NCBI GenBank assembly: GCA_035391225.1
Contig: DAOPKN010000011.1
Coordinates: 3,200 to 67,199 of the forward strand
DNA: 64,000 nucleotides
Direction of reading: 5' to 3'
From: DAOPKN01 sp035391225
GTDB taxonomy: Bacteria > Thermotogota > Thermotogae > MWEM01
The position numbers and the translations under genes were made by a program. The notes beneath the pieces were generated by a model, which was not told the origin of the DNA, ran no database searches, and was given only the letters and a program-made list of their open reading frames with translations. Below are positions 8,400-16,980 of this stretch, in pieces. The first letter of the stretch is position 1. Each line of letters begins with the position of its first letter.

Positions 8400-10118
8400 A
8401 TGAAACAAGTTGATAAAACCATTGATGCCAGATTTTTGAAGGAAGGGTTCAAGGTCGCCACCGAGAACCTTCTGGCCCACAAAGACGAGATCAATGCGTT
8501 GAACGTTTTTCCGGTTCCGGATGGAGACACCGGGCATAACATGTCCGCTTGCATGTTGGAAGCCACCCATTCACTGGAAAAGCTTCCCATCGATTCGATG
8601 ACCAACGTGTTGGAAGCCATTCGAACCGGAACGCTCATGGGCGCGCGGGGAAACTCAGGTGTCATTCTTTCCCAAATTTTCAGCGGTTTTTGCGAAGCCA
8701 TGGCAAAGAAGAAGGAGATCAGCATGCCGGATTTTTGCGCCGGCCTGGAGAAAGCTGACCAGGTGGCGAGGGGTGCTGTGATGAAACCGGTGAAAGGAAC
8801 GATTCTCACGCTGATCAACGACGTGGCCTTGTTCGCCCGGCGTAACCTCGCCGAGTACGAGGGATTCCCACATTTTCTGCGTGCGTTGACCGAACGGAGT
8901 TTCCTGGTGGTGGACCGCACCCGGGAAATGATGCCCAAGTTGAAGCAGGCTGGTGTGGTGGATGCTGGGGCAAAGGGGTTGGCGTATATTTTCGAGGGGT
9001 TTTTCCAGCACGCGATGGGTAAGGTGGCCGGAAAGGCCGCGGTGCAGTTGGAAGAGCCTACCGAAAAGCCCACCTTTGCATTGGAAGACTTGACCTACCT
9101 GTACTGCACCGAGTTCATGTTGCGGTTGTTTCCCGGTGTGGAGAACGGCTACATCGCAAGCCTCAAGCAAGAGCTTTCGCAAATGGGAGATTCCGTGGTC
9201 ATCGTGCACGATGGTTCCATCCTGAAAGGGCACATCCATACCAACCACCCCGGCCAAGTGTTCGAAAAAGCCCTTGCTCTCGGAGAGCTTCATCGCGTGA
9301 AGGTGGACAACATGAAAGAGCAGCACGAGTCTCTCACGCATGCAGCCTCCTCCCCGACCAGCACACCGCTGCCAGAACCCGAGAAAAAAGCCGCTCTTCT
9401 CCTGGAAGATGAGGAACACCTGCAAGCGGAAGTGGAAAGCCCCCCGGAGCCCAAAACGTTCGGTTTCGTATCGGTTTCTCCCGGCGAGGGGATTTCCCGG
9501 ATTTTCTCCGAAATGCACGTGGACGAAATCGTGCTGGGTGGCCAAACCATGAACCCGTCCACCGCGGATCTCACCCGGGCAGTGGAAAAGGTCAACGCCA
9601 AGAACGTGTTCCTTCTTCCCAACAATCCCAACATAACCCTTGCCGCGGAAAGTGCCGCGAAGATGTTCCAGGATTCTCCCAAGGATGTGCGCGTGATTCC
9701 CACCCGTTCCATCCAGGAAGGCATCGCGGCGTTGATCAGTTTCGTGGAAATGGAAGACTTGGCATCCAACTTGCAGAGCATGCAGGAAGCCATCCAGGAA
9801 ATCGTTTCGATTTCGGTGACGCATGCCGTACGAGATTCGGAAGTGGAGGGCCACAAGATCACCGAAGGGGAATACCTGTTCTTCGCCAACAAGGAACTTA
9901 AGGCCCATGGTCAAGAACTCGACGAGATTGTTTTGGACGGCCTCCACAAGGTGGACGCGGGAAGGTACGAAATCTTGACCGCGTTTTACGGAGACGGCGT
10001 GGAGGAAAAGCAGGCGAATGCCCTTATGGAAAGGATCGAAAAGGAGTTTCCCTCCCTGGAAGTTTCCCTGTACTTTGGTGACCAACCACACTATCCCTAC
10101 TACCTTTCCCTGGAATGA
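8400..10118 (+). CDS. fakA: FakA/YloV-like DAK-domain kinase
   Basis: Family members phosphorylate fatty acids bound to DegV/FakB proteins. The 572-residue protein has an N-terminal DhaL ATP-binding domain with FPVPDGDTGHNM (residues about 37-48, Mg-binding Asp cluster) and GARGNSGVILSQ, then a middle domain, an acidic proline-rich linker (residues about 310-355) and a C-terminal domain with GGQTMNPSTADL, the usual FakA end. The ATG at 8400 is preferred over a GTG at 8391 because GAGGTG lies 6 nt upstream of it. No FakB/DegV gene is in the window, so substrate use is inferred from family only. Confidence 0.85.
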   Translation: MKQVDKTIDARFLKEGFKVATENLLAHKDEINALNVFPVPDGDTGHNMSACMLEATHSLEKLPIDSMTNVLEAIRTGTLMGARGNSGVILSQIFSGFCEAMAKKKEISMPDFCAGLEKADQVARGAVMKPVKGTILTLINDVALFARRNLAEYEGFPHFLRALTERSFLVVDRTREMMPKLKQAGVVDAGAKGLAYIFEGFFQHAMGKVAGKAAVQLEEPTEKPTFALEDLTYLYCTEFMLRLFPGVENGYIASLKQELSQMGDSVVIVHDGSILKGHIHTNHPGQVFEKALALGELHRVKVDNMKEQHESLTHAASSPTSTPLPEPEKKAALLLEDEEHLQAEVESPPEPKTFGFVSVSPGEGISRIFSEMHVDEIVLGGQTMNPSTADLTRAVEKVNAKNVFLLPNNPNITLAAESAAKMFQDSPKDVRVIPTRSIQEGIAALISFVEMEDLASNLQSMQEAIQEIVSISVTHAVRDSEVEGHKITEGEYLFFANKELKAHGQELDEIVLDGLHKVDAGRYEILTAFYGDGVEEKQANALMERIEKEFPSLEVSLYFGDQPHYPYYLSLE

Positions 10119-10140
10119 ACCCTGGTAAAGGAAGGGCAAG

Positions 10141-10704
10141 ATGACCCGACTGGAAAAGCTTTTGCTCGGCTGCGTGGGGATCTTTTTTTGCCTGGGTCTT
10201 GTGCTGGGGTTTCGCCCCGTTGCCACGCCAGCCTTCGCGTCCGAGCAAGAGCTGGAACAAAACCGCATGGCTGCCGAGCCGGTTTCGTTTCCGTTGGACC
10301 TCAACACGGCTTCGGAAAATGAGCTGATGTTGCTCAAGGGAATTGGCCAAACGCGTGCGCACGATATCGTACGCTTCCGGCAGCAAAACGGCCCGTTTTG
10401 CAGCGTGGAGGCTTTGCTGGACGTTCCGGGAATTGGTCCCACGATCTTGAGCCAGGTGCGGGAATTCTTGGAGGTGCCGGGAGGGGTACCATTCTCCCCT
10501 TCGAACAAAACGTTGGAAATTAACGTCAACCTGGATAGCGCGGAAGATTTGCAACAGTTACCCGGAATTGGCGCGGTAAAGGCACAGGCAATCGTGGAGT
10601 ATCGCGAGGCTTTTGGTGCCTTTCTTTCCCCGGAGGACCTTCTGAATGTCAGCGGAATCGGGGAGAAAACGCTGGAAAACATCCGGCCTTACGTGGTGTT
10701 TTAA
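10141..10704 (+). CDS. comEA: ComEA-like secreted DNA-binding protein with two tandem helix-hairpin-helix domains
   Basis: A 187-residue exported protein: signal peptide or anchor (residues 6-27), then two copies of the ComEA helix-hairpin-helix module. Copy 1 has LDLNTASENELMLLKGIG and LLDVPGIGP; copy 2 has VNLDSAEDLQQLPGIG and LLNVSGIGE. Most ComEA proteins carry a single HhH pair, so duplication is notable. The role would be binding transforming or extracellular DNA outside the inner membrane. No comEC is nearby. It starts 22 nt after the FakA-like gene, probably in the same transcript. Confidence 0.85.
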   Translation: MTRLEKLLLGCVGIFFCLGLVLGFRPVATPAFASEQELEQNRMAAEPVSFPLDLNTASENELMLLKGIGQTRAHDIVRFRQQNGPFCSVEALLDVPGIGPTILSQVREFLEVPGGVPFSPSNKTLEINVNLDSAEDLQQLPGIGAVKAQAIVEYREAFGAFLSPEDLLNVSGIGEKTLENIRPYVVF

Positions 10705-10738
10705 TCCATTCTTTTCCATAACCGAAGGAGGCTTTCGA

Positions 10739-11242
10739 ATGAACATGCGAAACATCCGTTTTGTCACTCTTTTCTTTGTTTTGACCCTGGTAGTGGGTAC
10801 GCTTTTGTTGGCCGGAACCCCTTTCACAGCTGCTTCTCGAGCCCCGGTGATCGCATTTATCGATTTCGACCGTGCCGGCCAAGAATTCAACGAACTCAAG
10901 GAATTGATGCAGGAGTACCAGGCCGACGCCGAGTATTACAATTCCCTCCTGAAGCCACTGGAAGACGAACTCGTGCAACTCCAAAAGCAATCCACCACCT
11001 CCAACACCTTCCAAATGAAACTCAACGAGTACCAGCTGCAACAACAAAAATACCTCAACCAGATAGAGAGCAAGTACAACCCACGGGTGGAATCCCTTCA
11101 GCAAAAATTGATGGATTATGCCAAGGAATACGCCAAGATCAATGGCATCGACATTCTATTGACCAAGGCTGTTTCCATGTACGTCAACGACATGTACGAC
11201 GTCACGACGAATTTCATCCAGTATGTCAATACCAACTACTGA
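10739..11242 (+). CDS. OmpH/Skp-like periplasmic chaperone
   Basis: A 167-residue exported protein: signal peptide (residues 5-30, ending near Ala-Ser), a short beta segment (VIAFIDFDRAGQEF) and a long Gln/Lys/Glu-rich coiled coil (residues about 55-130), the layout of OmpH/Skp chaperones that carry unfolded outer-membrane proteins. ATG at 10739 follows GAAGGAGG. Its 3' end overlaps the LptB gene by 20 nt, linking outer-membrane protein and lipid transport functions. This supports an outer membrane in the organism. Confidence 0.82.
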   Translation: MNMRNIRFVTLFFVLTLVVGTLLLAGTPFTAASRAPVIAFIDFDRAGQEFNELKELMQEYQADAEYYNSLLKPLEDELVQLQKQSTTSNTFQMKLNEYQLQQQKYLNQIESKYNPRVESLQQKLMDYAKEYAKINGIDILLTKAVSMYVNDMYDVTTNFIQYVNTNY

Positions 11243-11951
11243 TCATGTTCTCCGCTGCGTAGAGCTACGCAAAAAATACGGGAAACGTGAGGTAGTAAAG
11301 GGCGCAAGCCTGGAAGTGCATTCCCATGAAATCGTTGGCTTACTGGGCCCCAACGGGGCCGGTAAGACAACGATTTTTCGTATGATGCTTGGCATCACCA
11401 TCCCCACGCAAGGAAAGATCGTGCTCAACCAAACGGAAATTTCCCGCCTTCCCATCCACTTGCGCGCACTGGAGGGCATCACCTACCTCCCCCAGGAAGT
11501 TTCGGTTTTCAGCGGTTTGAGCGTGTGGGACAACATTCGCCTGGTGCTGGAAAGCAAGCGGATGGACAAGAAAAGCGTGCGCCACAAGATCGAGGAACTG
11601 CTGGCCGAGTTCGGCATCCAGCACCTGGCTCCCCAGAAGGCGGATAATCTCTCCGGGGGGGAAAAACGTCGGTTGGAACTGGCCCGCATGATGACACTCA
11701 ATCCCAAGTTCATCCTCCTCGACGAGCCTTTCAGCGGCATCGACCCCATGACCGTCAAGGATATACAAAGGCTCACCATCAAGCTCAAGGGCATGGGAAT
11801 CGGGGTAATCGTCACGGACCACAACGTGGATGATATCCGGCGCATCGTGGACCGATTGTACGTGATCCACAAGGGTACGATTCTTGCCCAGGGAGACCCA
11901 CAGACCGTTTTCAACGATCCTGCGGTCATCCAAAACTACCTGGGAGAGTGA
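11223..11951 (+). CDS. lptB: LPS-export-type ABC transporter ATP-binding protein LptB
   Basis: A 242-residue ABC ATPase: Walker A GPNGAGKTT, Q-loop region YLPQE, signature LSGGEKRR, Walker B FILLDEPFSGIDP and H-loop in VTDHNVDD. The combination YLPQE, FSGIDP and TDHNV is the LptB hallmark. It would power extraction of lipopolysaccharide, or a similar outer-membrane lipid, together with LptFG permeases not seen here. The start overlaps the OmpH-like gene. No clear Shine-Dalgarno is seen, so translation is probably coupled to the upstream gene. Confidence 0.87.
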   Translation: MSIPTTDHVLRCVELRKKYGKREVVKGASLEVHSHEIVGLLGPNGAGKTTIFRMMLGITIPTQGKIVLNQTEISRLPIHLRALEGITYLPQEVSVFSGLSVWDNIRLVLESKRMDKKSVRHKIEELLAEFGIQHLAPQKADNLSGGEKRRLELARMMTLNPKFILLDEPFSGIDPMTVKDIQRLTIKLKGMGIGVIVTDHNVDDIRRIVDRLYVIHKGTILAQGDPQTVFNDPAVIQNYLGE

Positions 11952-11960
11952 GGTGTTTCG

Positions 11961-12512
11961 ATGAACATCGCAGTAATCGGCAATTCGGGCGACTTGGACG
12001 ACCCTCTCATCCGCCCCTTACACGAGCAAGGATACCTTGTCGGAAAAAGCATCGCCAAGGGTGGACACGTGTTGTGGTCAGGCGGCCGTGACGGGGTGAT
12101 GGAACTCGCTTCCCGGGGTGCAAGCGAATCGGGTGGTTTGGTCGTGGGCGTGCTTCCCTTCAACCGCCACGACAGCCTTTCGCGCCCCAATTCCCACCTG
12201 GATGTGCCGGTCTTTACGGGGCTGGATTTCGGAATGCGCAGCTTTATCCTGGTGCAAAACGCCGATCTCGTCGTATCCCTGGGGGGCGGAGCGGGCACAG
12301 CCATCGAAATTTTCGTGGCCTATTCCAGCGGAGTTCCCGTTGTCCTGCTTCGTGACACCGGCGGCTGGACGCAAAAAGTGGCCGAAACTTTCCCCCCAAG
12401 CTCTTCACCGGTTTACCTTGACCATCGGCAAAGCGCCCCGGTTTTCCTATTGGACAACGCCTTCCAATTCCCGGCCTTCTTGTCCGATTTTCGACCCGGG
12501 AAACCCGGCTAA
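11961..12512 (+). CDS. LOG-like (TIGR00725-type) Rossmann-fold protein
   Basis: A 183-residue protein related to lysine-decarboxylase-like / cytokinin-activating phosphoribohydrolases. It shows AVIGNSGD at the start, SGGRDGVMELASRGA and SLGGGAGTAIEIFVAY, which are variants of the GGGxxGLM and PGGxGTxxE motifs that hold phosphoribose and catalytic Arg/Glu. The true substrate is unknown. ATG at 11961 is 10 nt after lptB behind GAGGTG. It is the last gene before a new promoter at 12534. Confidence 0.78.
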   Translation: MNIAVIGNSGDLDDPLIRPLHEQGYLVGKSIAKGGHVLWSGGRDGVMELASRGASESGGLVVGVLPFNRHDSLSRPNSHLDVPVFTGLDFGMRSFILVQNADLVVSLGGGAGTAIEIFVAYSSGVPVVLLRDTGGWTQKVAETFPPSSSPVYLDHRQSAPVFLLDNAFQFPAFLSDFRPGKPG

Positions 12513-12533
12513 GCCTTTCTCCTTCACCCGTGG

Positions 12534-12562
12534 TTGGAATTTCCCACGAAACATGTTATCAT
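12534..12562 (+). promoter_or_regulatory. Promoter of the ferric-type ABC importer operon
   Basis: TTGGAA (12534-12539), 17-nt spacer, TATCAT (12557-12562), 37 nt upstream of the binding-protein ATG. No convincing operator palindrome (for example a Fur box) is visible. Confidence 0.6.
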
Positions 12563-12599
12563 TTAGCCAGTTCATAATTCGTAAAAGGAGGCAAAAAGA

Positions 12600-13592
12600 A
12601 TGAAGAAACTCTGGATTGTTCTTCTGGTTGGTATCCTGTTTTCCGGCATGGCACTTGCCGAAGAAATCGTGAAGGCTTATACCACGTTCGAGGAACCCCT
12701 TGCCCAGGAACTCTTCGATGCATTCGAGGCGGAAACGGGCATTCGCGTGGAATGGGTACGGCTGTCCACGGGTGAAGCAACGGCGCGTATGGAAGCCGAA
12801 CGCGAAAACCCACAGGCATCCATCTGGGCCGGCGGCGTGGGATTGGGGCACATCGAAGCCAAGCTCAAGGGCTTGACCGCTCCTTACCGCTCTCCCCTGG
12901 CGGCAAAAACCCCCGAGAAGTACCGTGACCCCGAGTATTACTGGATGGGCCTGTACATCGGACCCATTGCGTTTGCCACCAACATCGACCGTGCGAAGGA
13001 ACTTGGCATCACCGCGCCCAAGGGTTGGTTCGACATCATCGATTCCAAGTACCACAAGATCGTGCGCGTTGCCAATCCCAACACCTCTGGAACTGCCTAC
13101 AACTTGATGACCACCATCCTGGACATCTTCAGTGGCGACGAAGAGCTGCTGTTCATGTACCTCAAGCACCTGGACGACAGTATCGAACAGTACACCAAGT
13201 CGGGTTCTGCCGGTGGAAAGAGCTGCGCCATCGGAGAAATCCCCATCGCGATTGGGTATGCCCATGACCTGGTCCGCCTGCAAGCACAGGGTGCTCCCAT
13301 CGAAATCACCGTTCCCGAAGAGGGAACCGGCTTTGAAATTGCCTCCATGTCCCTGATCAAGGATGGCCCGAACCCCGTGAACGCAAAGAAACTCTACAAC
13401 TGGCTTCTCGGCGCAAAAGCCCTGGAAATTTTTGCCAGCTGGTACGTGATTCCCGTGTCTGCAGATGCCCCCGTTGACAAGATTGCCATCGACGTGCGCA
13501 CACTCAACACCGTGGAACAAGACCTGGTGTGGGACGCGGAAAACCGCGAACGCCTCGTGGAACGCTGGGGCCGCGAAATCGCGGGAGAATAA
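12600..13592 (+). CDS. ABC transporter substrate-binding protein, Fe3+/2-aminoethylphosphonate type
   Basis: A 330-residue exported solute-binding protein. Signal peptide at residues 1-20 (cleavage after ALA). The mature part begins with a beta strand, VKAYTTFEEPLAQELFDAFE, the usual AfuA/FutA/PhnS start, and contains IWAGGVG and SGTAYNLMTT. Ligand could be ferric ion, thiamine-like or phosphonate; the metal-binding tyrosine pair cannot be confirmed by eye. ATG at 12600 follows AAAGGAGG. An intrinsic terminator directly follows, so it is probably made in excess over the permease. Confidence 0.82.
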   Translation: MKKLWIVLLVGILFSGMALAEEIVKAYTTFEEPLAQELFDAFEAETGIRVEWVRLSTGEATARMEAERENPQASIWAGGVGLGHIEAKLKGLTAPYRSPLAAKTPEKYRDPEYYWMGLYIGPIAFATNIDRAKELGITAPKGWFDIIDSKYHKIVRVANPNTSGTAYNLMTTILDIFSGDEELLFMYLKHLDDSIEQYTKSGSAGGKSCAIGEIPIAIGYAHDLVRLQAQGAPIEITVPEEGTGFEIASMSLIKDGPNPVNAKKLYNWLLGAKALEIFASWYVIPVSADAPVDKIAIDVRTLNTVEQDLVWDAENRERLVERWGREIAGE

Positions 13593-13605
13593 AGGTTTCC
13601 CAAAA

Positions 13606-13632
13606 GGCGGGCTCACGGCCCGCCTTTTTTTT
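13606..13632 (+). terminator. Intrinsic terminator between binding-protein and permease genes
   Basis: Stem GGCGGGC / GCCCGCC with a 5-nt loop, followed by eight T. It lies inside the operon and would act as an attenuator that lets only part of transcription reach the permease and ATPase genes. Confidence 0.85.
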
Positions 13633-13651
13633 CATGGAGAGGGTGAGTACG

Positions 13652-15850
13652 TTGTTCAAACCCAAAAAGATCTTGATTTTCGTCACCCTGGTCGCCCTGG
13701 TGGGAGTCGTGGATCTATGGCTTCTCCAGACCATCCGGGGTAGTTTCGCCCAAGTCGCCGAAAGTAACCAGAAAAAGTGGGCCTCTTCCCTCGTGGACGC
13801 GATTCCTTCGGAAAGCGGGGAAATCTTGGACTGGCTCCAGCAAGCTCCTTCGGAATACCCCGACGTGCACATCCTGTACATCCAGGGGATTCCAGGATTC
13901 GAAGAAACACAGCTCTTTTCCGAGAATCCCGGCTTTGAAGCCTTTTTTAAAGAACGGGAGGATTCGTCCCTCTTTCAAAAAGGCCTTGAAAGTGCCGCGT
14001 ACAGCGAGATCTTCTTCGCCCCGGAAAAAATGACCCTGGCGGGGGAGAACGTGCAACTGGTTTTCGCCCCCGTGGAAGAAGACTTCTTCGTAACCGGGGT
14101 GGGGGTCTTCGCGTTCTCCACCGCGGAAATCGATCGTTTCGTGCGGCTGCTCAATGTGCTGGGACTCGCGGTGATCATCGTTTTTGCCGTGGTTTTCGGG
14201 ATCTTGCAGTTTTCCCGCGACCCGGTGCTGGGGTTCATCATCCTGGGCCTCATTGCCATCGTTGCGGTTTTCATCGTGTACCCCTTGTTCCAGGCGGTGC
14301 GCCTCACCTTCTTGGAAGATGGCAAGTTTTCGCTGGATACCTGGGCCAACATCCTCACCAAGAAGCAGTACCTGGGAGCACTCTGGGGAAGCATCCAGCT
14401 GGGGATTTTCACCGCCACGGCCTCCACGCTCGTGGGGTTTCTGTTTGCCTTCATGATCACGCGCACCACGGTGAAGGGCAAGAAATTTTTTACCACCCTG
14501 GCCACGCTTCCGGTGATCTCGCCACCCTTCTCGCTCACGCTTTCCATCATCCTGCTATTCGGAAACAACGGGTTGATCACCAAGAAGCTCTTGGGCCTGA
14601 CCAATTTCAACATCTACGGCCTGGGGGGACTGACCCTGGTACAAACCATGGGCATGTTTCCCATTGCCTTCTTGACGATGGTCGGGGTGTTGCAAGCCAT
14701 CGATTCCACGTTGGAAGATGCCGCCATGGACCTGAGCGCCACTCGATGGACAACCTTCCGTACCGTTACCTTCCCGCTTGCGGTCCCGGGGTTGCTGAGC
14801 GCGTGGTTGCTGGTGTTCACCAATTCGCTGGCCGACTTCGCCAATCCCTTGATCCTATCGGGAAGTTACCGGGTTCTCTCGGTGGAAGCATACCTGGAGG
14901 TCACGGGCATGCATCGCCTCGGAAACGGCGCCGCACTCTCGCTGTTGCTTCTCCTACCCACGCTTACCGCCTTCCTGGTACAGCGCACCTGGGTGAGCCG
15001 CAAGTCTTTCGTGACCGTCACGGGCAAACCCTCCACGCGGCTGACCGAGTTAACCTCCAAGCCCGTGCGCTACACGCTGCTGGGATTGATGATCGCCATC
15101 GTGGTGTTTTTGCTGGGGTTGTATGGCACGATCGTGGCGGGATGCTTCGTGGAAAACTGGGGAATCGACTACACTTTCACCCTCAAGCATTTCAAGGAGG
15201 CGCTGGAACGGGGTAAGGACGCCATTGCCGACACCACGACGCTTGCCGCTTTCGCCACTCCCATCGCGGGTATCCTGGCAATGATTGCCGCCATGATCTT
15301 CGTGCGCAAAAAGTTCCCGGGACGCCGTTTGCTGGAAGTGCTGATGATGACACCCTTCGCAATACCGGGAACGCTGGTGGGGATCAGTTTCATCTTGGCC
15401 TTTAACCGGCCACCGCTACTCCTGGTGGGAACGGGGGCCATCATCGTGATCAACTACATCATCCGCGAACTCCCCGTTGGGGTAGAGGGAGGGGTCGCCA
15501 CGCTACGCCAGATCGACCCCGCGATCGAAGAAGCCGCACAGGACCTGGGAGCGGACGTACCAACGGTGTTCCGTACCATCGTGCTCCCGCTGATCCGGCC
15601 GGCTTTCATCTCCAGCCTGTCCTACACGTTCGTGCGTTCCATGACGGCGGTGAGCGCGGTGATCTTCTTGATTTCCGCCCGCTGGTACCACATGACGGTG
15701 CTGATCTACAACTTCTCGGAAAACCTGCGCTTTGGGCTGGCCAGCGTGCTTGCAACCACGTTGATCGTGATCGTGCTGGCAGTGTTCGGGTTGATGCGCT
15801 TGCTGGTTCGCCAGAGCAGCGCGCTGGAAAAGAACGTAGCGGTGAAATGA
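13652..15850 (+). CDS. Fused (FbpB-type) iron ABC transporter permease with an N-terminal extracytoplasmic domain
   Basis: A 732-residue inner-membrane protein made of two permease domains in one chain. EAA loops are visible as EDAAMDLSATRWTTFRTV (first half) and EEAAQDLGADVPTVF (second half). Before the first permease domain there is one membrane anchor (residues 6-26), a soluble segment of about 140 residues rich in Glu/Phe, and a second anchor. That N-terminal domain is absent from ordinary FbpB proteins. TTG at 13652 is chosen for the GGAGAGGGTGAG just upstream; ATG 13634 and GTG 13643 in the same frame are alternatives. It is followed at 10 nt by the ATPase gene. Confidence 0.85.
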   Translation: MFKPKKILIFVTLVALVGVVDLWLLQTIRGSFAQVAESNQKKWASSLVDAIPSESGEILDWLQQAPSEYPDVHILYIQGIPGFEETQLFSENPGFEAFFKEREDSSLFQKGLESAAYSEIFFAPEKMTLAGENVQLVFAPVEEDFFVTGVGVFAFSTAEIDRFVRLLNVLGLAVIIVFAVVFGILQFSRDPVLGFIILGLIAIVAVFIVYPLFQAVRLTFLEDGKFSLDTWANILTKKQYLGALWGSIQLGIFTATASTLVGFLFAFMITRTTVKGKKFFTTLATLPVISPPFSLTLSIILLFGNNGLITKKLLGLTNFNIYGLGGLTLVQTMGMFPIAFLTMVGVLQAIDSTLEDAAMDLSATRWTTFRTVTFPLAVPGLLSAWLLVFTNSLADFANPLILSGSYRVLSVEAYLEVTGMHRLGNGAALSLLLLLPTLTAFLVQRTWVSRKSFVTVTGKPSTRLTELTSKPVRYTLLGLMIAIVVFLLGLYGTIVAGCFVENWGIDYTFTLKHFKEALERGKDAIADTTTLAAFATPIAGILAMIAAMIFVRKKFPGRRLLEVLMMTPFAIPGTLVGISFILAFNRPPLLLVGTGAIIVINYIIRELPVGVEGGVATLRQIDPAIEEAAQDLGADVPTVFRTIVLPLIRPAFISSLSYTFVRSMTAVSAVIFLISARWYHMTVLIYNFSENLRFGLASVLATTLIVIVLAVFGLMRLLVRQSSALEKNVAVK

Positions 15851-15860
15851 GGTGGATGGT

Positions 15861-16952
15861 ATGAAAAAAAACGAGGCTTCGGTATACCTGGAAAACGTGA
15901 CGAAGGTCTTCTCCGACCCCCATTCCAAGAAAGACGTGGTGGCAGTGGACCGCGCAGACATCACCATCGAACCCGGCCATCTCGTGACGTTGCTGGGTCC
16001 TTCGGGGTGTGGGAAGACCACGACGCTGCGCATGATTGCGGGCTTTGAGCTGCCCACCAAGGGCAAGATCTTCATCGGATCGGAAGAAGTCACCTACCTT
16101 CCGCCAAACAAGAGGGATACGGCCATGGTCTTCCAGAGCTACGGCCTTTTTCCCCACATGAACGTGTTCGACAACGTGGCCTACGGCTTGAAACTGCGCA
16201 AGGTACCCAAGGAGGAACGAAGGAAACGCGTCCTGGAAATCCTGAAAATGGTGGGGCTGGAAGAACTGGGAAGCCGTTCGCCGGGCCGCCTTTCCGGTGG
16301 GCAACAGCAACGCGTTTCCCTGGCGCGCTCGCTGATCGTGCGGCCCTCCGTGTTGCTTTTGGACGAACCGCTCTCCAACCTGGACGCGTTGCTGCGCGAG
16401 CAGATGCGCGTGGAAATCCGGCGCATCCAGCAATCGTTAGGGATTACGGCCATCTACGTGACCCATGACCGCGTGGAGGCAATGAGCCTCTCGGACCTGA
16501 TCATCGTGATGAACGCGGGCAAGATCATCCAGGTGGGCCCCCCTTCCGAGATCTACGAGAACCCAGTCTCGCGCTTCGTAGCGGGGTTCATCGGCAAGGT
16601 TGCACTGCTTCCCGTACAGGTGCAATCGCTCAACGGCACGGCACGGGTGGCCTTCCGGGACCAAAGCTTGGAAATCCCACGCTATTCTTCGAAGTTGGAA
16701 CCGGGTTCGCAGGCGTTGATGATGTGCCGCCCGGAATCGATGCGCGTGGAAGAAGCGGGGCAGGGTCTCTTGGATGGCCGTGTTCTGAACAATATCTACC
16801 TGGGCAACAGCGTGGAGACCTACGTGCAGACAGACTTCGGCGAGATCCTGGTGCAGATCGACAACCCGGCACAGAAAAAAGTCTTCCCCGAGGGAAGCGG
16901 TGTTTCGATCCGCGTCGAACCCGGGCTTGCCAAGATCCTTCCTTCCGAGTAA
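15861..16952 (+). CDS. ABC transporter ATP-binding protein (FbpC/PotA type)
   Basis: A 363-residue ATPase that would energise the adjacent fused permease. Walker A GPSGCGKTT, signature LSGGQQQR, Walker B VLLLDEPLSNLD, H-loop in YVTHDRVEAM, and a C-terminal TOBE-like domain from about residue 240 are all visible. ATG at 15861 has GAGGTGG 5 nt upstream. It ends 28 nt from the convergent glycosyltransferase gene with no obvious terminator between. Substrate is set by the binding protein upstream. Confidence 0.9.
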   Translation: MKKNEASVYLENVTKVFSDPHSKKDVVAVDRADITIEPGHLVTLLGPSGCGKTTTLRMIAGFELPTKGKIFIGSEEVTYLPPNKRDTAMVFQSYGLFPHMNVFDNVAYGLKLRKVPKEERRKRVLEILKMVGLEELGSRSPGRLSGGQQQRVSLARSLIVRPSVLLLDEPLSNLDALLREQMRVEIRRIQQSLGITAIYVTHDRVEAMSLSDLIIVMNAGKIIQVGPPSEIYENPVSRFVAGFIGKVALLPVQVQSLNGTARVAFRDQSLEIPRYSSKLEPGSQALMMCRPESMRVEEAGQGLLDGRVLNNIYLGNSVETYVQTDFGEILVQIDNPAQKKVFPEGSGVSIRVEPGLAKILPSE

Positions 16953-16980
16953 ACCCACAAAACCTGGCGGGGCCTACCTC

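Noticed and set aside
8655..10682. Long - strand open frame opposite the FakA-like and comEA genes
   Set aside because: Shadow of coding sequence on the other strand, with low-complexity translation and no start signal.
12496..12508. Small hairpin CCGGG-AAA-CCCGG at the end of the LOG-like gene as a terminator
   Set aside because: The stem is short, lies in coding sequence and is not followed by a T run.
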